This document shows positions 1 through 6,866 of a stretch of 64,000 bases of DNA, piece after piece. The notes under the pieces were generated by a model. The model saw only the letters and a list, made by a program, of their open reading frames with translations, searched no databases and was not told where the DNA came from. Location of the stretch: assembly GCA_964437335.1 (NCBI GenBank), contig CAYTGL010000010.1, forward strand, positions 1 to 64,000. The letters are read 5' to 3'. This stretch comes from JAITWN01 sp964437335 (GTDB lineage: Bacteria; Pseudomonadota; Gammaproteobacteria; SZUA-140). A program made the translations under genes and the position numbers. Numbering within the stretch: position 1 is the stretch's first letter; each line of letters begins with the position of its first letter.

Positions 1-80
1 TTCGGCACCCCTGGCTCGTTAGCTCAGGGTGTCCACTTAACCGAAGGAACTATCCCGTCAGATGCTTGTGATTGTTAGAA
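1..80 (-). other. Truncated attC-like end of the VOC gene cassette
   Basis: Reading leftwards after the VOC stop codon, TTCTAAC at 80-74 fits the R'' consensus (RYYYAAC). It is the exact complement of GTTAGAA at 431-425, where this cassette would begin. The matching R' end is not visible, so the site would run off the window edge. The rest of this stretch shows no gene. Inference from boundary logic, not from a complete site. Confidence 0.45.
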
Positions 81-84
81 ATGG

Positions 85-408
85 CTACTCTGGATGATAC
101 TTTGCTTGTGGCCATAACTCATTAATCTCTTCAGCCTGATGCTCAGCAGCGAACCTTTCCCAGACAATGCCATTGATATCTGTATCTTTGGTAAATTCCT
201 GAGCCGATGGATCTTCCCAACCCAAGTGACGTAGTTCACCAGGCTTGCATGTGGAATCCTGGCGTATAGAGAGATTCAGGTGTTCAGTTCTCCATAATGC
301 ATATTCATTCGGGATATAAGAACAAGGTGCGCAGCCAAGACGGGCAGAATAGTCCTGAATAGATTCATTGATCTTGTCGGTTGATATAGCGAGATGTAAC
401 TTTTTCAC
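85..408 (-). CDS. VOC (glyoxalase-like) family protein, probable integron cassette gene
   Basis: A 107-residue protein with a GTG start. It opens with MKKLHLAISTDKINESIQDY, the first beta strand and helix of a vicinal-oxygen-chelate half-domain, and continues with a YALWRTEHLNLSIRQ strand typical of small VOC proteins. One such domain normally dimerises to form a metal site; the substrate cannot be deduced. The gene is visibly more AT-rich than the genes from 1328 onwards and starts 17 bases after an attC R' core site. It has no obvious promoter and only a distant AGGA. Family assignment is by sequence feel, so the function stays hypothetical. Confidence 0.7.
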   Translation of the reverse strand: MKKLHLAISTDKINESIQDYSARLGCAPCSYIPNEYALWRTEHLNLSIRQDSTCKPGELRHLGWEDPSAQEFTKDTDINGIVWERFAAEHQAEEINELWPQAKYHPE

Positions 409-424
409 TGGAGTCTGATGTCCT

Positions 425-494
425 TTCTAACGCCGCGCTTCAGGGGCGGGCCGAGCGCGCAGCGCGAGGACCGTCCCCTGAAGCGCGGGTTGGG
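425..494 (-). other. Integron attC recombination site
   Basis: A 70-base imperfect palindrome. Read leftwards it starts with GCCCAAC (494-488, R'' consensus RYYYAAC) and ends with GTTAGAA (431-425, R' consensus GTTRRRY, last base off). Between them, CCGCGCTTCAGGGG and CCCCTGAAGCGCGG pair perfectly over 14 bases, with a GC-rich central spacer. It lies 8 bases after the cupin stop and just before the VOC start, the normal place for attC between two co-oriented cassettes. Confidence 0.75.
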
Positions 495-502
495 CGACAA
501 CG

Positions 503-973
503 CTACTTCTTTCTGGGATCATCCGCAGGATTGACGTAGGTGATACCCCACGGCCCTATCCCATGAACCTGCACGATTGTTTCCTCCCTTGTCCAGGCGT
601 AATGAACAGTCTTTGGCTGCATGATCGCAACGCTGCCCGCCGTAAGGGGCTTGGTTTTTGACATGTCCAGCTTATCTCCGACGCCCATGTTAAAAGTGCC
701 CGCGATGACCGTGACATGCTCAATACCAGGGTGCCAATGCGCGGGTAACCTGTAGTCGGCTGGCAGCTTCAGACGAAACGTCAATGGAACCGCCTCCGTT
801 AACGGGCCTTCAATGACCGCGAGTTTCGCTCCGGCCGGCAATGAAGCCACTTCTGTCCACCTGAGCTCCGCGGGAGTCACCATCGTGTGATCCAACGAAT
901 CCGCCCAGCAGGCCTGCATTACCACGCAAGCCACCGCAGCCGACATGAACAACGATACAAGTTTATTCGTCAT
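503..973 (-). CDS. Secreted cupin-domain protein, probable integron cassette gene
   Basis: 156 residues from the ATG preceded by AGGAGGG; a longer frame upstream has no such site. The first ~25 residues form a signal peptide (MTNKLVSLFMSAAVACVVMQ, then ACWA), so the protein is exported. The rest is a single cupin barrel with the metal-binding pattern HWHPGIEHVTVIAG and a later histidine in MQPKTVHYAW. Such small periplasmic cupins are mostly uncharacterised; substrate and activity are unknown. Its cassette would span about 1033 to 431 (603 bp): the boundary GTTGGGC at 1034-1028 is the exact complement of its own R'' GCCCAAC at 494-488. Confidence 0.8.
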   Translation of the reverse strand: MTNKLVSLFMSAAVACVVMQACWADSLDHTMVTPAELRWTEVASLPAGAKLAVIEGPLTEAVPLTFRLKLPADYRLPAHWHPGIEHVTVIAGTFNMGVGDKLDMSKTKPLTAGSVAIMQPKTVHYAWTREETIVQVHGIGPWGITYVNPADDPRKK

Positions 974-974
974 G

Positions 975-1327
975 GAATTCCCTCCTATCGAATCAATCGT
1001 ACGACACCCGTACTGCTCTGTCTTACCGCCCAACAGCGTATTAGGCCGACGCGGGAATATCAGCGATAGGCCGATTTCGCATAGCAAACCCCGTCGAATC
1101 ATGATTTTTGCTGTGCCGGCAAAGGCAGATCATTGAAACTGCAAGAACCCGCACGGAAATATTCCTCTCCTCCCGGTATTCACGGCAAAACGATATTCCG
1201 ATATTACTGGACTACCAGACATCGTCAAACATCATACCCGCCGTCCGGCAACGATGCGGGGCCGCGGGCCCTTATTCGGGTATGGGTGACTAATCAGGAG
1301 GCATTAGGCTGGCCGCGCCGGCCATGG
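975..1327. other. Gene-free stretch with a cassette insertion point
   Basis: No credible gene. GTTGGGC (minus strand, 1034-1028) marks the start of the cupin cassette. Just beyond it, two direct copies of CAGCG-(AT/TATT)-AGGCCGA at 1034-1049 and 1061-1074 resemble the direct repeats beside attI core sites, but no integrase gene follows. Near the cbpA stop is a short stem, TGGCCG-CGC-CGGCCA, without a clear U-tract. Confidence 0.4.
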
Positions 1328-2269
1328 CTATAAATGCCCGCGAGGGTTGAATTTCAGCGTCTCCGCCATGTCGCGATAGATGGCTTTCGCCTTCTCGCTG
1401 TCCGCCGGCGGCAACACGATCTTCAACTCGGCATACAGGTCGCCAGGCGGATCGCCGGGAATCCCGCGCGCCTTCAACCGCAGCTTGCGCCCTGCGGTGG
1501 ATTCGGCGGGGATCTTGAGATCGACTGCCCCGCCCGGCGTTGGCGCCTTCACGGTCGCTCCGAGCGCTGCTTCCCATGGCGCGACCGGCAGGTCGAGAAA
1601 TACATCCCGGCCCTCGACGCGATAGTAGGGATGCGGTCGGAATGCGACCTCGAGATAGAGGTCGCCCGGCTGACTCTGGCCCGCGCCGCGTCCACCCTGG
1701 CCGGCGAGCCGGATCTGCTGGCCCTGGCATACGCCTTTCGGGATGCGTACGTTCAGCGTGCGTTTTTTCGCACGCGGTCGTCCGTCGGGACCGAGTTCGG
1801 TGGTCTGCAACGTGATTGTGCGACTCGCCCCATGATAGGCATCATCGAGGTCGATCAGCACCTTGGCATGGGTGTCTTCACCGCGCGTGTGCATGCCGCT
1901 GCCCGCGCGCCCGCCGCCCATTCCGAAGCCGCGGCCGAACAGGCTCTCGAAGAAATCGCTGAACTGCGCGGCGCCTTCGCTGTTGAAGCCATTGCCATGA
2001 AACTCGAAGCCCTGCGCCCAGTCCGGCGGCGGGCGAAAATCCTGGCCGGCCTTCCAGTTCGCGCCGAGGCGGTCGTAAGCGACGCGCTTTTCAGGGTCCT
2101 GCAGGACTTCATAGGCCTCGCCGACTTCCTTGAAGCGGGCCTCGGCGTCCTTTTCCTTGCTGACGTCGGGGTGGTATTTGCGCGCGAGTTTGCGGTAGGC
2201 GCGCTTGATGTCGTCCTGGGAAGCGGTGCGGTCTACGCCTAGGGTCTGGTAGTAGTCCTTGAATTGCAC
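1328..2269 (-). CDS. cbpA: Curved-DNA-binding DnaJ-like co-chaperone CbpA
   Basis: 313 residues. An N-terminal J domain (about 1-70) carries the HPD motif in RKLARKYHPDVSKEKDAEAR, which stimulates DnaK ATPase. A Gly/Phe-rich linker follows (about 80-130), then the two C-terminal DnaJ beta-domains (about 130-300). There is no CxxCxGxG zinc region, which separates CbpA (type II) from DnaJ. The start is GTG with a weak ribosome site. It is the last gene of an hsp20-hsp20-cbpA operon and is separated from the second hsp20 by a perfect hairpin that may damp its expression. Confidence 0.9.
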   Translation of the reverse strand: MQFKDYYQTLGVDRTASQDDIKRAYRKLARKYHPDVSKEKDAEARFKEVGEAYEVLQDPEKRVAYDRLGANWKAGQDFRPPPDWAQGFEFHGNGFNSEGAAQFSDFFESLFGRGFGMGGGRAGSGMHTRGEDTHAKVLIDLDDAYHGASRTITLQTTELGPDGRPRAKKRTLNVRIPKGVCQGQQIRLAGQGGRGAGQSQPGDLYLEVAFRPHPYYRVEGRDVFLDLPVAPWEAALGATVKAPTPGGAVDLKIPAESTAGRKLRLKARGIPGDPPGDLYAELKIVLPPADSEKAKAIYRDMAETLKFNPRGHL

Positions 2270-2285
2270 GGCGGCATCTTTTGGT

Positions 2286-2318
2286 GGGGTCAGAGTAGAT
2301 AAAGTCTACTCTGACCCC
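2286..2318. repeat. Perfect 14-bp-arm palindrome, REP-like
   Basis: GGGGTCAGAGTAGA, a 5-base loop TAAAG, then the exact complement. It contains the GGGGTCAGA core shared with other palindromes in the window and sits between the second hsp20 stop and the cbpA start, so it can fold in the operon mRNA. Confidence 0.85.
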
Positions 2319-2327
2319 GGTCCTCTG

Positions 2328-2723
2328 TCAGGTGGCGCTAACCTCGATCTTGCGGGGGCGGAGTTCATCGCGCTTCGGGATCGTGACCGTCAGCACGCCA
2401 TCGTCGATTTTCGCGCTGATCTTGTCGGTCGCGAGTTCGCGGCTCAGCGTGAAGCGGCGGCGATAGCGCGTCGCGCGCACGTCGGCATGTAGCGGTTTCA
2501 TGCCTTCGGGCGAATCGATCGCAGCCTCGCCCTCGATCGACAGCGTGTCGTCATCGATCTGGACGTCAAGACGGTCGCGCGAGACGCCGGGCAGGTCGGC
2601 CCGCAGCGTGATGCCGTGGCTGTCTTCGAAGATATCGACCGCCGGGATCAGGGAGGGGGTCTCCGCTTCGCGCGGTTTGACATCGCGCCGTGTGCGGGCG
2701 CTGACTTCGGTAGTTGTGTTCAT
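2328..2723 (-). CDS. Small heat-shock protein, Hsp20/alpha-crystallin family
   Basis: 131 residues; GAGGA lies 8 bases before the ATG. The alpha-crystallin domain spans about 28-125: IPAVDIFEDSHGITLRADLP opens it, RRRFTLSRELATDKISAKI lies in the middle, and DGVLTVTIPK is the conserved closing A-x-x-x-GVLTV-type motif. Small Hsps are ATP-independent holdases that keep unfolding proteins refoldable by DnaK. The second of two adjacent hsp20 paralogues, co-transcribed with cbpA; the two are clearly diverged, so hetero-oligomers are possible. Confidence 0.9.
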   Translation of the reverse strand: MNTTTEVSARTRRDVKPREAETPSLIPAVDIFEDSHGITLRADLPGVSRDRLDVQIDDDTLSIEGEAAIDSPEGMKPLHADVRATRYRRRFTLSRELATDKISAKIDDGVLTVTIPKRDELRPRKIEVSAT

Positions 2724-2749
2724 GATGTGCTTCCTCGATTCGTTTCGGA

Positions 2750-3193
2750 TCAGTTCACGGCGATTTTGCGCGGCTGTATGGCTGCCAGGCGCGGTACGGT
2801 GATGTGCAGGACGCCGTCGCGATAGTGCGCCTCGACCTTGTCGGTGTTGATGCCGTCCGGCAGGCTGATCGCCCGGCGGAACTGGCCGTAGAAACGCTCA
2901 CGGCGATAGGCCTTCGCACCTGCAGGCGCCTCGGGTTTACGCTCACCGGCGATCGTCAGCACATTCTGATGCAGCGAGATGTCGAGCGATTTCGGATCGA
3001 CTCCAGCCGCGAATACATAGACATCGACGCGCTCCGGCAGGACGCCGACGTTGATTTCAGGAAAGTCCCCCGCAGTCGCCGAGCGGATATCCGGTACGCC
3101 GGACCAATTACCGAACATCCTGTCCATCTCACGATGCATGCGGCCGAGCCTGTCGATCAGGTCGCCGTTGAAATTGCTGATATAACCCACCAT
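2750..3193 (-). CDS. Small heat-shock protein, Hsp20/alpha-crystallin family (operon leader)
   Basis: 147 residues with GGAGG six bases before the ATG. A 45-residue N-terminal arm (LIDRLGRMHREMDRMFGNW) precedes the alpha-crystallin domain (about 45-145, closing with DGVLHITVPR). It is the first gene of hsp20-hsp20-cbpA and the closest to the sigma-32-like promoter. Holdase chaperone, as for its neighbour, from which it differs widely in sequence. Confidence 0.9.
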   Translation of the reverse strand: MVGYISNFNGDLIDRLGRMHREMDRMFGNWSGVPDIRSATAGDFPEINVGVLPERVDVYVFAAGVDPKSLDISLHQNVLTIAGERKPEAPAGAKAYRRERFYGQFRRAISLPDGINTDKVEAHYRDGVLHITVPRLAAIQPRKIAVN

Positions 3194-3304
3194 GTCAGAC
3201 CTCCGTTATGTTGCGTTCGGGAGAGGACACAGGGATGCCTCGCCCGCTAATTCCGATCAGGATAGTTTGGTTTTTCCGGGGCGCAGGGCGCCCGCACAGC
3301 TTGT

Positions 3305-3332
3305 TAATAGGGGCGTTGGCGGCGAATTCAAG
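3305..3332 (-). promoter_or_regulatory. Sigma-32 (heat shock) promoter
   Basis: On the minus strand, CTTGAA (3332-3327), a 13-base spacer, then CCCCTATTA (3313-3305), close to the RpoH consensus CTTGAA-N13-14-CCCCATnTA. It lies about 110 bases upstream of the first hsp20, with nothing else between. Confidence 0.75.
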
Positions 3333-3380
3333 CGCCGGCGGTTAAGCGGCGGCCGTGGTGGGTTTTTGCTGCAGTGACGC

Positions 3381-3680
3381 TCAGGCGACCTGTTTGCGGA
3401 CACCGACGCGCACTGCGTTGCCGGCTGGCTCGACCGACAGAATCCGGTGACCGTCGCTTGCGAGGCTGGTCGCGGCCTTGCCGGCCGCGTCCTGGGATTC
3501 GAACAGAAACTCGACGGCCTCGCCATTGGCGAGGCCGCGCAGCGTGTGGCGCGCCTTGATGTAGTGCAGCGGACAGCCGTACGAAGTCAGGTCGACCGGC
3601 TCACCTTTTTTTTTACGGCAGCGGTATTGATGGTTGACAGTGACGCGCTCAGGTCGAGCTGGCGGTCGATGTCCTGGCAC
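3381..3680 (-). CDS. TusA/SirA-family sulfur carrier domain, probably expressed as a frameshift fusion to sulfite reductase
   Basis: The recognisable domain starts about residue 27 (EPVDLTSYGCPLHYIKARHT) and carries the CPxxxxK motif of TusA, whose Cys carries persulfide; it then runs ~70 residues to the stop. Upstream of it, in frame, are only basic low-quality residues that overlap sulfite reductase in another frame, and no ATG with a ribosome site; GTG codons at 3680 and 3704 are the only starts. A -1 shift on the A9 run would join the domain to sulfite reductase two codons before its first strand. The coordinates use the nearer GTG and are provisional. Stand-alone translation by coupling is the alternative. 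Confidence 0.65.
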   Translation of the reverse strand: MPGHRPPARPERVTVNHQYRCRKKKGEPVDLTSYGCPLHYIKARHTLRGLANGEAVEFLFESQDAAGKAATSLASDGHRILSVEPAGNAVRVGVRKQVA

Positions 3681-5671
3681 ACCGCGCCGGCCTCGGCGGT
3701 CCACGCGTCGAGCGCGTCGGTGAGCTGCTTGTACGCGGCCTCGTCGAAATCCTCAGTGAGCCGCTCGAGCCCGTCGGCGAATTCGACCAGGCGCGTGCCG
3801 AGCGTCGGGTTCGCCTTCAGGGTCTGCTCGATCATGCGTCCGGCCTCGCGCAGGTCGCCGTTCGACTGCTGGCCGGCGAGGAACAGCAGCGACTGGCCGA
3901 CCAGGCGGCCGATCTGCTGGGCGCATTCGATCGACGCCTCGGGCTTGCGCTGCGACAGGAAGCCGTTTCTGTAATTGCGCTCGTTCGCGGCATCGGCAAA
4001 GTACGCGGCGACGGTTTCCTGCGCAGCGCCGGCGCATTCCCCGCCGCCGAACTGGAGGACCTTGAATGCGCTCTCGTCGCCGTGGTCGGACATCACGCTG
4101 GCCAGTTCTTCCGGCTCGACCTTCTTGATGTCCTCGAGCAGCTTCGCGAAATATTCCTTGTCGTGGCGATGGCTCCAGGCGAAGAAGCTTTCGCCGTCGG
4201 CGCGTTCCTTCGCGTAGGTGTCCTGCAGCCGGTTGATCGCCTGCTGGACGCGCATCGCGGGGACGCTCGGCCCCTTGATCGCGATCGCGCCGTTATTGCG
4301 GCCGTCGCCGCCGATGTACATCTGGTAATGCGGCACCAGCTTGCCGTGCAGGCGATTGCCTTCGCCGTAGATGCCGATGTCGCCGGTTTCGGGCTGGGCG
4401 CAGCCGTTGTGGCAGCCGCTCGCGCGGATGCGCAGGTCATACTCGCCGCCGTTGATCATCGCGCCGATTGTCTTCGATGAGGTGATGCCGAGGCGGCAGG
4501 TCGATGTGCCGGGGCAGGCGACGACGTCGTCGCCGGTCTTCGGTTCGCCGAGACCGATGTCGGCGAGGCTCTCGCGGATCGCTGGGAGGCGATCATTCGG
4601 CACGCCGACGAGGATGAAGTTCTGGTCCTGGGTCGTGCGGATGTCTTCGAGTTTCTCGCGATACATCAGCGCCGCGATGCCGCGCAGCTGGGCAGCATTG
4701 ATATCGCCGATCGGGACGCTGATCGGGAAGATGCTGAGTCCTTTCTGCTTCTGGCCGGTGACCTTGCGCGGTGCGCCGGGGTTGTTGTGCTCGCGGGACG
4801 GCTGGCCGTCCTGCCATTTGGCTTTAACGGTATGGCCGTCGATCGCGGCGCGGGTGCGCACGAGTTCCTCGCGGTACTTCTCGACGAAGACTTCGGGACC
4901 GAAGCGGTCGACGAGGAACTTGATGCGCGACTTCGCGCGGCGCTTGCGGTCGGAATAGCGGTTGTGCAGCGCGATCACCGCCTCCATGCACGGGATCAGA
5001 TCGGCTTCCGGAATATATTCCTCGACGGTGATTGCTTCGCGCGGCTTGTGGCCGAGGCCGCCGCCGGCGAGGATCTTGAAGCCGAACCGGCCGTCCTTTT
5101 TTACCGCGATGACGGCGAGGTCGTGGATCATGCCCTGCGCGCAGTCGGCCTCGCAGGCCGAGAAGCTGATCTTGAACTTGCGCGGCAGATGCTGGGTCAG
5201 CGGGTGGCGCAGGAAGTAGCGCACCGCATGCTGCTGGTGTTCGCGAATGTCGACTCTTTCACTCGGGCATACGCCGGCGAGCGGGCAACACGAGACGTTG
5301 CGGACGGTATTGTTGCAGGCCTCGCGCGTCGTGAGTCCGGCGCGCGCGAGGTCTTTCAGCGCCAGCGGGGTCTTCTCGAGCGGGACGTAATGGATCTGAA
5401 TGTCCTGGCGTGTCGTGATGTGGACGACATCGTGCCGGGCATGGGTCTCGAGCACATCGGCGATCGATTCGAGCTGTGCGGGCGTCATGTGTCCGCCGGG
5501 GATTTTGACGCGCACCATGTTGACGCCGTCCTGACGCTGGCCGTAGACGCCCTGCTGGAGCCGGATCGACTGGAAACGTTCCGCATCGATCTCGTTGCGG
5601 AGAAACGACTGGACGTTTTCCTGGAATCGGTCCAGTTCCTCATCGTTGACCAATGACTGGGCATCTTTCAT
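3587..5671 (-). CDS. Assimilatory nitrite/sulfite reductase, siroheme-[4Fe-4S] hemoprotein
   Basis: 694 residues from the ATG with AGGAG seven bases upstream; an in-frame earlier ATG has no such site and its codons fall in a repeat. Two ferredoxin-like half-domains (QGVYGQRQDGVNMVRVKIPG near 40; FPISVPIGDINAAQLRGI near 320) flank the siroheme/4Fe-4S ligands: CPGTSTCRLG and SGCHNGCAQP near 390-440. It reduces sulfite to sulfide (or nitrite to ammonia) in the cytoplasm. A C-terminal helical tail of about 150 residues is family-variable. The gene ends VKKKVSRST* right after the A9 run. It is divergent from cysB, which fits a cysteine-biosynthesis role. Confidence 0.9.
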   Translation of the reverse strand: MKDAQSLVNDEELDRFQENVQSFLRNEIDAERFQSIRLQQGVYGQRQDGVNMVRVKIPGGHMTPAQLESIADVLETHARHDVVHITTRQDIQIHYVPLEKTPLALKDLARAGLTTREACNNTVRNVSCCPLAGVCPSERVDIREHQQHAVRYFLRHPLTQHLPRKFKISFSACEADCAQGMIHDLAVIAVKKDGRFGFKILAGGGLGHKPREAITVEEYIPEADLIPCMEAVIALHNRYSDRKRRAKSRIKFLVDRFGPEVFVEKYREELVRTRAAIDGHTVKAKWQDGQPSREHNNPGAPRKVTGQKQKGLSIFPISVPIGDINAAQLRGIAALMYREKLEDIRTTQDQNFILVGVPNDRLPAIRESLADIGLGEPKTGDDVVACPGTSTCRLGITSSKTIGAMINGGEYDLRIRASGCHNGCAQPETGDIGIYGEGNRLHGKLVPHYQMYIGGDGRNNGAIAIKGPSVPAMRVQQAINRLQDTYAKERADGESFFAWSHRHDKEYFAKLLEDIKKVEPEELASVMSDHGDESAFKVLQFGGGECAGAAQETVAAYFADAANERNYRNGFLSQRKPEASIECAQQIGRLVGQSLLFLAGQQSNGDLREAGRMIEQTLKANPTLGTRLVEFADGLERLTEDFDEAAYKQLTDALDAWTAEAGAVCQDIDRQLDLSASLSTINTAAVKKKVSRST
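3605..3614 (-). other. Candidate -1 frameshift (A-AAA-AAG) slippery site
   Basis: In the sulfite reductase frame the codons are GTA AAA AAA AAG GTG, containing A-AAA-AAG, the heptamer used by E. coli dnaX. Zero-frame translation stops six codons later at TGA; the -1 frame opens directly into the TusA-like domain. A weak stem (AGCCG...CGGCT) lies just downstream. The run of nine As could also slip during transcription, or be a sequencing miscount of ten. Confidence 0.55.
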
Positions 5672-5698
5672 TACTGCTCTCCTGCGTTCTCTATCGAC

Positions 5699-5729
5699 GC
5701 GGTTCGCGTTGTTCACCGCATCCTACGGT
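5699..5729. repeat. Dispersed 31-bp repeat, copy 1
   Basis: GCGGTTCGCGTTGTTCACCG followed by CATCCTACGGT; it matches 42237-42267 at 28 of 31 positions. GCGGT and ACCGC can pair as a small hairpin. It lies just upstream of the sulfite reductase ribosome site. Confidence 0.55.
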
Positions 5730-5893
5730 AGTGATGGCGCCTTGCCTATGCTCTTAGTATCGGCAAAAAATCAATGCCCGCAATGGGCTAGGGTTTTCTG
5801 ATCAGGTCAATATGATATCAGGGATAGCTATATTATAAAAAATAATGCGATATTATATTTATATAACATTCTCGTATATAAGGCGGGATTCGT
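5730..5893. promoter_or_regulatory. AT-rich divergent control region between sulfite reductase and cysB
   Basis: A 164-base region, strongly AT-rich at 5829-5885 with several ATAA/TTAT half-sites. This is where a LysR-type activator normally binds to control both itself and the divergent target. Individual boxes cannot be assigned with confidence. Confidence 0.45.
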
Positions 5894-6814
5894 ATGAACT
5901 TTCAGCAACTTCGTTATATCCGGGAGGTCGTTCGCTGCGGTCTCAATATCTCGGCGGCGGCCAATGTCCTGCATACCGCGCAACCGGGCATCAGCAGCCA
6001 GATCCGCCAGCTCGAGGAGGAACTCAAGGTCCAGATCTTCGAGCGTAACGGCAAGCGCCTGGTCGGGATCACCCAGCCGGGGCGGGCGGTGCTCGCGATG
6101 GCGGAGCGGGTGCTGCGCGAACTCGAGCATATCAAGCAGGTCGGCTTCGAGTACACAGACGACATCGGCGGCAGTCTGTCGATCGCGACGACCCATACCC
6201 AGGCCCGCTATGCGCTACCGCCGGTGATCAAGACTTTTGCGGAGCGTTATCCGAACGTGCGCCTGCACTTGCACCAGGGCAATCCGATGCAGATCGCGCA
6301 ACTCGCGGCGTCCGGCGTCGCCGATGTCGCGATCGCGACCGAGGGCATCGATCTGTTCGAAGACCTCGTCGTGATGCCGTGCTATGAATGGAATCACTGC
6401 GTGATTGCACCGCCCGGCCTGCCGATCCTGCGCGACACGCCGCTGACGCTCGATAAGATTGCCGAATATCCAATCGTGACCTATGATTTTTCATTCGCCG
6501 GACGCGTCAAGATCAACGAGGCCTTCGAGCGCGCGGGCTTGAGACCGAATGTCGTGTTCTCGGCGATCGACTCCGATGTCATCAAGACCTATGTCGAGAT
6601 CGGCATCGGCATCGGCCTGATGGCGAGCATGGCCTTCAACCCGGAACGCGACACCAACCTGCGCATGCTCGACGCGAGCCACCTGTTCGAGCCGTGCACG
6701 ACCCGCTTAGGCATCCGCCGCGGCAGTCACCTGCGCGGTTACACCTACGCCTTCATCGAGATGTTCGCCGCGCACCTCGACCGCCAGGCGGTCGACAAGG
6801 CAATGGCAAGCTGA
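5894..6814 (+). CDS. cysB: LysR-type transcriptional regulator CysB
   Basis: 306 residues. N-terminal winged helix (about 1-60: MNFQQLRYIREVVRCGLNIS, LHTAQPGISSQIRQLEEEL) and a two-lobed effector domain from about 90. The wording ATTHTQARYALPPVIKTFAE and HLHQGNPMQIAQL is characteristic of the CysB/Cbl branch, which binds N-acetylserine or sulfate derivatives and activates sulfur-assimilation genes. It is divergent from sulfite reductase, the expected target. Its TGA stop lies inside the first arm of a REP-like palindrome. Confidence 0.92.
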   Translation: MNFQQLRYIREVVRCGLNISAAANVLHTAQPGISSQIRQLEEELKVQIFERNGKRLVGITQPGRAVLAMAERVLRELEHIKQVGFEYTDDIGGSLSIATTHTQARYALPPVIKTFAERYPNVRLHLHQGNPMQIAQLAASGVADVAIATEGIDLFEDLVVMPCYEWNHCVIAPPGLPILRDTPLTLDKIAEYPIVTYDFSFAGRVKINEAFERAGLRPNVVFSAIDSDVIKTYVEIGIGIGLMASMAFNPERDTNLRMLDASHLFEPCTTRLGIRRGSHLRGYTYAFIEMFAAHLDRQAVDKAMAS

Positions 6815-6859
6815 TCAAAAGGGTCAGACCCCATTAATAGGGTCTGACCCTTTTGATCA
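6812..6859. repeat. REP-like palindrome with 20-bp perfect arms
   Basis: TGATCAAAAGGGTCAGACCC, an 8-base loop (CATTAATA), then the exact complement. It sits between the convergent cysB and topA stops, overlapping the former and ending 8 bases before the latter, so it may act as a bidirectional terminator or mRNA 3' stabiliser. Confidence 0.9.
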
Positions 6860-6866
6860 TTGATCG

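Noticed and set aside
20..60. Possible insertion-sequence end in the first bases
   Set aside because: GGTGTCCACTTAAC superficially resembles IS ends, but there is no second end or transposase, and the cassette boundary explains part of this stretch.
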